Positions 55,270 through 64,000 of a DNA stretch of 64,000 nucleotides are shown here, one piece after another (position 1 is the stretch's first letter; each line of letters begins with the position of its first letter). This DNA is from Pictodentalium vernedei (taxonomy: Eukaryota > Mollusca > Scaphopoda > Dentaliida > Dentaliidae), in contig CM062297.1 of NCBI GenBank assembly GCA_031216915.1, positions 367,611,704 to 367,675,703 of the forward strand, in the 5' to 3' direction. The notes beneath the pieces are model-generated. The model was not told where the DNA came from and did not search any database. It saw only the letters and a list, made by a program, of their open reading frames with translations. A program made the position numbers and the translations under genes.

Positions 55270-56005
55270 ATTCTTAAATTTCAAGATATGGTTGTTTATT
55301 ATATGCTAAACGATAGATTATTGAAGAAATTGCAGAAAGATATAAATTGTACCCCCCACTGTGAAGATATAGAAATTTTCACTTTCACGGTATCAATCAA
55401 AATGGCAGCTTTCAAAGCATCACTTCAAGGTGAATATGAGTCAAATTATCACTGGAAATTATCAATTTGTTCTAAAAACGAATATAATGAAAAGTAAATC
55501 TAGTGTTTTTGAGTGGATACTGATCATTTCTAGCAATAGTTCAACACATATTCACCTTGAATTGATGCATGAAACCCGCTAGTCCAAACGTGGCCTGAAA
55601 GTCTGTAATATAAGTTTTGGGTTTGTACATCCTTTGAAAGGACGTACAAACCAAAAACTTATATTATGGACTTTCAGGCCATGTCTGGACTAGAAACCCA
55701 CCAGCTAAATCAGATTGCAAGAGGCTATCTGTTCTCAGTATCGATCAAATCACTTCCACGTATCAATGATTCAATGCGCTGTTTACTTTCATGCATCAAT
55801 TCAAGGTTGAAATGAGTGGAATTATCAGATTCTTATAAAAAGCGTATAATAAAAGAAAATCTAGTGTTTTTGAGTGGATACCAAAAATTATCTCACTTGT
55901 GACCTAGATAAATGGTTAATTTCGCTCGCGCAAGTGCTCGCAAAAAATAAATATTTGTCTCGGTCACTCATGAGATAATTTTCGGTATCCACTCATAAAC
56001 ACTAG
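55270..56005 (+). mobile_element. Fold-back element, copy 2 (intact reference copy)
   Basis: Body 55270-55860, then a terminal hairpin at 55861-56005 ('TTTTTGAGTGGATACCAAAA' against 'TTTTCGGTATCCACTCATAA'). Collinear, in reverse complement, with 10403-10475 plus 22923-23430. It contains an extra hairpin MITE at 55578-55692. No coding signal. 56006-56459 is featureless intron. Confidence 0.75.
55578..55692. mobile_element. 115-bp hairpin MITE with 7-bp duplication
   Basis: Flanked by 'GAAACCC' at 55571-55577 and 55693-55699. The related copy at 23.14 kb lacks it and reads straight through (reverse complement 'GCATGAAACCTGCCAAC'). The arms 'GTGGCCTGAAAGTC' and 'GACTTTCAGGCCA' are inverted, and the inner 'GTTTGTAC' and 'GTACAAAC' continue the stem. 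Confidence 0.8.
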
Positions 56006-56459
56006 ATATCCTATATTTTTTTAGACTTATGGAAACAGGGATATTTTCTTGAAATTTCTCTTTGAAGAGTGTTTCAATACTCAATATTTTTCTTCAACTT
56101 TTCTGTAGTTAACAGATCAAATATTTATATAAGGTATTCAAAATGATCTGGTTCTCAAAAATATTTGCAGTTCATGTGGACATTCTTTTATTATACACCA
56201 GACCTCTTTCTAGTCGAGTTCACTGTAGTAAATGTATTTTGTTAAAAAATTTGCACATCTCCTGAAACTTCTTTCAATTTTGAGAAAATTTGTAAAATTA
56301 TCATTACAAAACAATCATTTGACAAAACATATATTACCTATTTTTAGGGTCGATATTATCTGAATTTGCGATTGGCCTGTATAGGCAGCTTAGATTTATG
56401 TAGAAGCTATTTGTAAGCCACAAATTTTCACCTTCATGGTCTTATGATTTTTGTTACAG

Positions 56460-56609
56460 TTAATGCAGTTTCCTGTAAAAGACATATTGTGTATATGGAG
56501 AACTATAAGTAACCAGCAGTGGACATTTGCTATGCATACTATAAGAACAATACAGCATCTGGTTCCTGTGATGTTCTGTGCTTCAAATGAACAGGAAATG
56601 CTGGACTGG
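56460..56609 (+). CDS. TECPR1: TECPR1 internal exon: second half of the PH domain
   Basis: 150 bp, phase 0 in and out; acceptor TTGTTACAG (56459), donor TGG|GTATGT (56610). It reads LMQFPVKDILCIWRTISNQQ, then WTFAMHTIRTIQHLVPVMFC, then ASNEQEMLDW. The final 'S-x-x-E-x-x-x-W' is the C-terminal helix with the invariant PH-domain Trp, and the preceding strands fit TECPR1. Exon length and phase match the partner exon at 52303. The next family segment (start of the second propeller) was not found before the window end. Confidence 0.88.
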
Positions 56610-56689
56610 GTATGTTTCATTTTGAAACTATAAACTTTTGACTTTCTTGATTTTCAATTTTTACTCAGTTGTTTAGCCATTACCAAATG

Positions 56690-57065
56690 TTCCAATAACA
56701 CAAATCCTCTCCCAATGATTCGATGAGAACTTGCATAGTTTCTTCTATTTACGGCTGCAGTTATGTTACTAATATGTTACCATCTGATGTCACCACACGA
56801 AATATTTGAAATGACGTTGCCAATTTCACAATTATTCCATCAACAGAATTTTTCTAGATTTTTCACACATGCAACAACAGACAATGTTCTGAGTGAAGCA
56901 TTCTTTAAATTACAAATCAGTTTATGACTTGAAGTAAGCTGGAGTAACCTCGACCTGTAATTGTTTTATTGATTATTTAGCCCAATAACATCGTGGAGTA
57001 CACACAAGGTTTATTTACTAAACTCATTATCATTAAAACTTGCACAGTTCATATCACATATTCTT
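56690..57065. repeat. Interspersed repeat shared with 30300-30690
   Basis: Same orientation and order of blocks as 30300-30690. It is followed at 57070-57200 by 'CCGTATTTCATCTAAATTTT' and 'GTCCAAAA' repeats, a motif also present in inverse at 61540-61625. Confidence 0.55.
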
Positions 57066-57200
57066 ATTGGAACATACCGTATTTCATCTAAATTTTGGGA
57101 CACCAAAAAATAATTAAATTTTCCAACGTCCAAAAACTTTGGAAATGTCCAAAATACAGGTGGATAGCAAGTGCAGGTGGAAATTTTGAAAAACACACTG

Positions 57201-57459
57201 CATCGGTTAATAAATTTATTGTACACGAACTACCAGGGGTACCTCGGAAATGGGAAAGATAAAATAGCTGTTCAATACAGCGACTTTAATCATCAGCATA
57301 AATGAATAAAATGAACATACCAAATGAATGAACGGAAAAGTTTCCGATTGTTTGTTCTGTTTTTATTGGCTCACCAACGATAGTTGGCATAGCTCTCATG
57401 TTGGCATTGTCGGCATCCGGATTCATTCATTTTCAACTTTTGTGTGCTGGTTTTTATTT
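57201..57459. other. Intronic spacer, nothing recognised
   Basis: No supported feature. Confidence 0.4.
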
Positions 57460-58180
57460 TTTATACCCCCACTTTCGAAGAAAATGGGGGTATACTGCAT
57501 TACATGCGTCTGTCCATCCATCCCTCTGTCTGTCCGACCGTCCGTTCGTCTGTCCATCCATCTGTACATCTGTCTGCCCAGCTATCTGTGTGTCCGTCCG
57601 AGAATATTCATAACTTTCATAACTTAAGTAAATTATTATTTTCTATAATATTTGTTTTTCTATACTGGTAGTGATTTTTTTTTTTTATTACTTGTTCACT
57701 TAGAAATTGTGTCTGTCTGAGCCAAATTTTGTCTGTTCAGCCCTTATCTCGGGTATCGAATGTTCTATGGCAATGAAGTTTGCCGTGAACACTGCTTATG
57801 GTATAGGCTTTAAAAAAAGGATACAACAATATTTCCCACATTCTCCTTTTTAGAGTTATCCCCCTTTTTGACTTAGAAATTGTAGGAAATAGACATTATT
57901 TGTCTGTTCAGCCTGTATCTCAGGTATGGGTTATCAGATTTCAGTGAAATACAGCATGCAGTTTGCCTATGACAAAGGCTTCTGCCTCATTGCATAAAAC
58001 TTCCAAACACCAAACAGTTTACCATACCTTTTGACTTAGAAATTATTGGAAATTGTTGAAAATTTTGGAAGAAAATGGAGGGGGCCCTGGAGGGTTATAC
58101 TGGATTGCGTCCATCTGTCTGTGCATCCATCCATCAGTCCATACGAGAATATTCATAAATAATATTTGTTGGTCATAGGT
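57460..58180 (+). repeat. Palindromic head, GTCC-rich microsatellite and tandem units
   Basis: Head 'TACCCCCACTTTCGAAG' facing 'AATGGGGGTATACTG' (57465-57495), then GTCCGTCC/CATCTGTC repeats (57508-57602). Two units of about 170 bp follow with 'TTGACTTAGAAATTGT' (57700, 57869) and 'TTTGTCTGTTCAGCC' (57729, 57899). A partial second head lies at 58070 and a second CATC/GTCC tract at 58108-58142. Confidence 0.65.
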
Positions 58181-58289
58181 ATGCCTACACTAGGTGGTAC
58201 ACCATGTGGGGCTATGCACAGGACCACAGTCCAGCTCTTGTTTTTTTTTTATTTTGCTTTTTTTTATGTCAGCATGCTTTTCAGGGATA

Positions 58290-59270
58290 GTAATATTTTA
58301 TTCAACCCTTTCCATACTTAGTTACTTGAATTTTGGACTTTTGTGTACAGGTGTTTGACTTTTCTGTGCAGGTTTTTGACTTTTGTGTACAGATTTTGAA
58401 ATTTTGTCTTCAAGTGGAGTTTTACCTTACTGACATATTGCCTTGGTGGTTACCTTAACATTTCAGGGTATTTTTCTCAATTTTAACCCTTTGAAACAAA
58501 TGTGATACTTTTTTGACTTTTATGTGCAGGTTTTGAGGTTTGTCTTGCTTTTCTTCCAGGTGGATATTTTTCAAGTAGAGTTTCACCTTAGTGGCATATT
58601 GCCATTGTGGTTACTGTGACATTTGAAGGGTATTTTTCCCAATTTTAACCCTTTGAAACAAATGTGATACTTTTTTTTTACTTTTGTGTGCAGGTTTTGA
58701 GGTTTGTCTTTCTTTTCTTCCAAGGGACGACTTACCTTGTAGCATATTGCCATGGTTCCTATTTTATGTTAGGAAGCTTCTTGGGGCTAGTATTATATTA
58801 TTTAACCCTTTAGCTGCTTATTTACCTTCATTTTGCACTTTTGTGTGCAGGTTCTTGACTTTTGTGTTCAGGTTTTGATATTTTTTAAGTGGAGTTTTAC
58901 CTCACTGGCATATTGCCATGGTGGTTACTGTAACGTATTCAGGGTATTTTTCTAAATCTGAACCCTTTGAAACAAATGCGATACTTTTTGGACATTTGTG
59001 TGCAGGTTTTGATGTTTTTCTTTCTTTTCTTCCAAGTGGATATTTTTCAGGTAGAGTTTCACCTTACTGGCATATTGCCATGGTGGTTACTGTGACATTA
59101 TCAGGGTATTTTTCTCAATTTAACCCATTGAAACAAATGTGATACTTTTTTTTTTTTTTACTTTTATGTGCAGGTTTTGAGGTTTGTCTTTCTTTTCTTT
59201 AAAGTGGAGACTTACCTTGTAGCATATTGCCATGGTTCCTATTTTATGTTAGCATGCCCCCAGATGTGCA
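58290..59270 (+). repeat. Six-unit tandem array, about 160 bp
   Basis: 'GGCATATTGCCATGGTGG' or variants recur at about 58432, 58592, 58744, 58907, 59069 and 59222. 'TTTTGTGTGCAGGTTTTGA' recurs at matching spacing. 'ACCCTTTGAAACAAATG(T/C)GA' marks unit junctions. Confidence 0.75.
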
Positions 59271-59522
59271 ACGCAAAATGTTACATTTTATAAAAGCGAA
59301 TACAAAATTAATTTTAAAAACATAATGACTGGTATTAGCTCCACAGTTCCTACTGTATTTCTTATTTTTGTTTTTGGAAGCATGCCCTCCCCACATACAC
59401 TACTGATGTTTATCAAAAAATAATATCGAAAACTGGTATGCTTTAACAGACAGTGTTTGGGTCCATGTGTTAATTTTTGTGAAGCCCTGCAGCAGCACGT
59501 GTTGACCTCATTGTCGTTTGTT

Positions 59523-61030
59523 AGCTCACCTGACTTTCAGTCAGGAGAGCTATAGTGATCACTCACCGTCCATCATCCGTGAACATGGTGTTTGCGTCTT
59601 CTCCTCCCAAACCACTAAACCAATTTAATTGATATTTGAGATAATAGTTTGTTATGACATCGCAATTTCATTTTGTTCTAATCAAGTTGCCTCGCCCATT
59701 GGTAGGGCCACACCCAAAAAGTGTGCTGAAATCTTAAAAAATCTTTTTCTCATGAACCAGCAGTAGCAGAGACTTGATATTTGGTGTGCAGCTTTCTTTT
59801 AAGGTGTAGACTCATATTTGTTCAAGAGAAGTTTGTGGGGCTATATTTGGCATCATAATGGGAGGGGCAAGAATATTTGCCTCTCCCAAAATTTCTATTT
59901 TCCAAACTGAGAGGCAGATTTGGACCAAATTTGATATGAGGGCTTATTGGGTCATAAGTATTTAATTTATGCAAAAAATGTTTTTTCCGTCGCCCCATGG
60001 GAACTGCAGGAGCTAAAAATATAAAAAATTAAAACACCCATATCTCCAAAACTACATGGCACTGAGAATCCTTATTTGTTGTGAAACTTCCTTAGGACCA
60101 ACAGAATGGAATGATCGAAAAAAATTGCTATCGGTTTTATCATGGGTACTTTTTGGGGACTTTGAAAAAGTGCCGAGTCAGCATTTTTTAACACTGTGGG
60201 TAATGGGAAAAACATGTAAGACTACTTTTCTCCCAAACCACTACTCCAAAAACTTTCAAATTTCACATATAACATCTTTGGAAGATTGTTTCATATGTTG
60301 ATTGAAATGAATTCCTTGGGTCGATATTTGGGCTCTCTATGGGAGCCCAAATGTTTAAATTAGTGCAGTATGAGGAATATTCTTTAAAAATCTTCTTCTT
60401 CAGATCTGCCAATAAGAATCTTTTGATATTTGGTATGCATCATCCTTAGGGGCGTGAGATTCAAGTTTGTTCAAGCCAAGTCCCTGAGTTCATATTTAGG
60501 CTGAAAATTTGGGGCCCCGTTCCGGACTTAGAAAGTTTGGACCAAAATGCAGAAATTTTTTTTTTGTTTTTTTTATGCGTTTCGGTCATTTTTTTTTTTT
60601 ACACTGAAAATTTGGGGTCCGGGTGGGACCTACAAAATTATGGACCAAAATCCAGAAATGTTTTTTTGGTTTTTTATGCGTTTCGGTAAATTGTAAGACA
60701 AACTAAATTTTTTTTTTTTACACTGAAAGTTTGGGGTCCAGGTGGGCCTTAGAAAAATTGGGATCAAAATCCGGAAATTAGTTTTTTGTTTTTTTATGCG
60801 TTTTAAGAAAAAAATAAAATTTAGGCTGAAAATATTTTGTTTAGGAAGAAAATCTGTTTTTTATGCGTTTATCTCAATTTTGGGACGTAAAAGTGCAGGA
60901 ACTGAAAATAGAAGGAAAATCCTGTATATTGTGTGGGCTTCATCTAGTTGGTATATGCTTTTCTTAGGAGGGGCGTATGCAGCTTATTCAAGTCCCTGCT
61001 TTGATATTTAGACTATCATGTCAGGTGAAC
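59523..61030 (+). mobile_element. Palindromic-head element 'AGCTCACCTGAC'
   Basis: The head 'CACCTGACTTTCAGTCAGG' is a hairpin followed by AGAGCTATAGTGATCACTC. The right end 'CATGTCAGGTGAACG' (61018-61032) inverts the start. The interior repeats 'TTTTTTATGCGTTT(C/T)GG'-type lines (60573, 60675, 60795) and 'GAAAATTTGGGGTCC' (60505, 60605, 60725). No protein is recognised. Confidence 0.6.
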
Positions 61031-61785
61031 GCCCTCAGGCCCCCTGGGGCCTCATGTTCTATTTTTAATATTGGAAAATTTTGTTGGTGTTCAGTGCATT
61101 GAATATGTTTATTCGAAGCAATAATTACACTGTTCTGTTGCTGGTGCATGGTTTATACGGCATTATATGGATTTATTTATGGGACCCTTTCATTATTATC
61201 ATCTGTGGGTTTTTCTCTTTCCAAATCTCGAAGGAGACTAATGAAAGCACACGTTTTGAAAACAAAACTTTGATTGGTCAGTTCGTCAGACATGTCAGTT
61301 TCAGAAGGAAAACAATACTCACCTGTCAATAAATAAAGAACAAGTTTGCAAATAATGTTGTTTCAATAATTCTATTTCCATTGTACAATTTACTGTGCAT
61401 ACAATGCATGTTTTTAACATAAAACAAAGACATATAGGTGAAATATTCAACTGAAAAGAAAATCATTGTCATTTTGGATTTATGTTTCACTGTGATTTTC
61501 CCACCACACCAGCCCAGGACTATTTTTGAGTGGGTGTCCGAAAATTTTGAGGCTTAAAAAAATTATTTTTTGATGAAAAAATGGTGTCCGAAAACAAAAA
61601 GTGACCGAAAATTTAGATAAAATACAGTATACATTATTGTAATGAATTGACGGTAATATGGTATGAGGTTTGTAGCTTGGTTGAACACAAGCTCCGAGCC
61701 ACAAACCTCAGACCATGTTGCCGTTAATTCATCACAATAACCTATAATGTAATGGCCATATCCACCTGGTGCTATTTCTTATCAA
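61031..61785. repeat. Spacer, then hairpin MITE copy b
   Basis: 61031-61490 shows nothing recognisable. 61540-61630 carries 'TGTCCGAAAA' repeats ending 'TAGATAAAATACAGTA'. 61630-61743 is the second copy of the hairpin MITE at 30719, with 'GAGGTTTGTAGCTTGG' against 'CGAGCCACAAACCTC'. Confidence 0.55.
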
Positions 61786-62540
61786 TCTAACTTACAATTG
61801 TTTACAACAGGCTTGCACTACGGTGGAAGTCCCTAACTCGGAAATATACTTTTTATTTGCTTCTTTCCCAAGCGATTTGGGAAAGTAAAGTAGTGCAAAA
61901 GCACCCCAAAAAAATAAGCCAAAACTGGGTCGAGTGCGACTGACGCTCACCCAGTGGGGGGGCACTCTTCTTGTACTAATCCACAGCTTCCAGAACCAGT
62001 GCGCAGATGTATAACCAACGTGTAATTCTATTTTTTCGCCATCTTACAAGAATGCGGATCATCTCGCTCTTCAACAGTGATACCTTTTGACTTGATGTTA
62101 ACGATGTTTCCTGTTTTGATATGTGGATTTATAGCTGTTTTTTTCACTATCCAGACATACAGGGCTGTGTTTTTATATATTCTCTCAATTATTCACTGTA
62201 TTTTTCGTGATAATTCTCTATACTGATTTAGTGCATGATTTTTGCGTACCGTGCCATTTCGGTCTTTTGTTCATTAATGCTAACCCTTTGGGTTCTGCTT
62301 TTAACTGAGTTAGGTGTCAGCTGGGGGCAGTTGTTGCAGCTTTTCTCCCCTCTGTTGAGGGTAGAATTTCTGCCAGTTCCCTTTTGGCTGTTGGGGTACT
62401 TTCTGTTCCTGTTGGGCCTGTTTCCTGCACCTTACTCTGGTTGCTGGGGGTGTCCTGATTTATTTTTTCTTAGGGTTCACCATCCCATCTACATTGCTCT
62501 CGCCAGATATGCCTAGGACGATACCTTGCGGGCCATTTTT
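61786..62540 (+). mobile_element. DIRS4 left terminus and 5' region
   Basis: 61790-61990 resembles the DIRS1 left terminal repeat: 'CAATTGTTTACAA', 'GGCTTGCACT', 'AACTCGGAAAT', 'GATTTGGGAAAG', 'GTGCAAAAGCAC', 'GGGTCGAG' in the same order as at 16290-16420. 62235-62516 is an open but unassigned frame in the position of ORF1. The element continues at 63834. Confidence 0.65.
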
Positions 62541-62546
62541 AGCCCG

Positions 62547-63826
62547 ACTGTTTACAGTGAGGGCTATAGTAATGACTTTTGTCTGTCCGTCCATCCGTCT
62601 GTCCATCTGTTAACATTTAGAGTTTTGGTTAAAGTTTGTGGTTAAAGTTTTTTACTGAAGGTTCAAGTGGGTTTTTTGGGGTTGTTTTTCTTTTCCTGTT
62701 TAGTTGACATTTGGAGTTTTGGTTAAAGTTTGTGGTTAAAGTTTTTTATTCAACCTTCATGTACAGGCTACACCCGGTAGTTCTTGTCTGATCGTCACAA
62801 AATTTCATATACAGGTTTTAGGTCATGTCTACATGAGAACGCCCCCTTTTGGTCATGATCGGTCAACCGGTATGACTGCCCGAGCCCAAAACCCCAAAAC
62901 CATTAGCACAGTCTACAGATCGTGATTATGAAGGGATTTCATTGCAATTTCATAGAATGCCTCTGTATAATACCTAGATGAGAACATCCCTGTTTGGGCA
63001 TGATCTGTCCATCATGATGGCTGGCCAAGCCCGAAACCCAAAAACTTTTAGCACAGTCTGCAAGTCATGTTTAATATGGACGGATTTCATTGTAACTTGA
63101 TACGATGAATCCGTATGATGTCTATATTAGAATTTTTCCATTTGGGCGTGATCTATCAACCATCATGACTGCCCGAGCCCAAAACCCGAAAACCTTTAGC
63201 ACAGTCTACAGGTTATATTTATGGAGGGATTTCATTGTAACTTAATAGGTTGACTTCATATAATGTCTACATGAGAAAGTCCCCTTTTGGACGTGATTGG
63301 GCAACTGTGGCGGCTACAGGTGCCCGAATCCCAAAAACCTTCAGCACAGTCTACAGGTCATATTTATGAAGGGATTTCATTGTAACTTCGTAGGATCAAT
63401 CCACATGATGTCCAGATGAGAATGTCCCCTTTTGGTTGCGATCATTCAACCATGATGGCTGCCTGAACCCGAAGCCCGAAAACCTTTAGCACAGTCTACA
63501 CGTCATATTTATGGAGGGATTTCATTGTAACTTGATAGGCTGACTTCATATAATGTCTACATGAGAACATCCCCTTTTGGGCAACTGTGATGGCAACAGG
63601 GGCCCGAAGCCTGAAAACCTTTAGCACAGTCTACAGGTCATATTTATGGAGAGATTTCATTGTAACTTGATAGGTTGACTTCTTATAATGTCTAGATGAG
63701 AACGTCCCCTTTTGGGCAACTGTGACAACAACAGAGGCCCGGAGCCCGAAAACCATTAGAATATTCCACAGGCCATAATTATGAAGGGATTTCATTGTAG
63801 CTTGGTAGGATGACTCCAAGTTTGTG
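62547..63826 (+). repeat. Type C tandem array inserted in DIRS4
   Basis: A GTTTACAGTGAGGGCTATAG-type head and a GTCCGTCCATCC tract (62585-62610). Then about seven units of 130-148 bp marked by 'TTAGCACAGTCTACAGGTCA' (62905, 63049, 63197, 63344, 63487, 63617). The same monomer family forms the element at 1962-2636. Confidence 0.7.
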
Positions 63827-63833
63827 GTTAAAA

Positions 63834-64000
63834 ACCCAGACAAACCCTGACGCTGTGACCCAGTCCACATCCATGACACCTCGGAGTATTCTCCGGCTGC
63901 TCGGTCTCTGCAGTTCAGTGACGGATCTCATTCCTCTAGATTGGCTGCATGTCAGACCTCTCCAACACTTCCTCAGTTGTTGGAGGCCAAATGTCAATCC
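63834..64000 (+). pseudogene. DIRS4 RT-RNase H connection fragment, cut by window end
   Basis: A frame from 63872 reads TPRSILRLLGLCSSVTDLIP, then LDWLHVRPLQHFLSCWRPNV. It is collinear with the DIRS1 stretch at 19970-20095 (FLRMLGLCIAVADLI ... LQHFLLDHWHPNVDPL). It is therefore a second, distinct DIRS pol copy running out of the window. Far less DNA separates it from its left terminus than in DIRS1, so an internal deletion is likely. Confidence 0.75.

Noticed and set aside
56610-64000. Further TECPR1 exons (second propeller)
   Set aside because: No segment with tectonin or dysferlin-like motifs and splice sites was found; they probably lie beyond the window.

Overview
The window is animal genomic DNA, most likely from a bivalve mollusc or another lophotrochozoan. 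The evidence is long AT-rich introns, canonical GT-AG exons of an animal autophagy gene, and dense DIRS-type retrotransposons. It also holds TTAA- and TA-flanked MITEs, a SINE ending in a mollusc-style 'GTTAAACCCCAATAA' tail, and many tandem-array elements of the kind common in bivalve genomes. The species cannot be named from sequence alone.

Only one host gene is visible, and it spans almost the whole window on the + strand: an ortholog of TECPR1 (tectonin beta-propeller repeat containing 1). Six internal exons are seen: 10246-10350, 27833-28388, 41971-42747, 45819-45943, 52303-52452 and 56460-56609. Their phases are mutually compatible and add to 621 codons without a stop. They encode the last tectonin blades of the N-terminal propeller, a long acidic Ser/Asp-rich linker, a charged helix and the PH domain. 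Upstream exons (start codon, first dysferlin-like and tectonin repeats) and downstream exons (second propeller, stop) lie outside the window or were not recognised.

The introns (3.1 to 17.5 kb) are built almost entirely of mobile DNA. (1) 1-1876: two consecutive right ends of a DIRS-like family whose more complete copy is at 31.2-39.5 kb. (2) 1.9-10.2 kb: tandem-array elements with palindromic heads, nested in one another and in TTAA-flanked MITEs. (3) 10.4-23.4 kb: a four-layer nest. A fold-back element is split by a degenerate DIRS element (DIRS2). DIRS2 is itself split by a 3.1-kb satellite-bearing element and by a nearly complete DIRS element (DIRS1). DIRS1 has inverted termini, an internal complementary region, Gag-like ORFs, a damaged reverse transcriptase/RNase H and an intact tyrosine recombinase. 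(4) 23.4-28 kb: a SINE, microsatellite-headed repeats and MITE-in-MITE insertions. (5) 28.5-30.2 kb: a hAT-type element with an exact 8-bp duplication. (6) 31.2-39.5 kb: DIRS3, a DIRS-shaped element with no recognisable RT or recombinase, carrying a G/C-tract fold-back with a C48 (Ulp1-like) protease remnant. (7) 39.5-57 kb: MITEs, hairpins, a decayed minus-strand Jockey-like LINE and a second copy of the fold-back element. (8) 57-64 kb: tandem-array elements and a fourth DIRS copy running off the window end.

The host exons look intact, with good splice sites, so this is probably a living gene whose introns accumulated insertions. Several insertions lie within 13-130 bp of exon edges but spare the splice sites. 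All family assignments come from reading the sequence and recalled family motifs; no database search was run.
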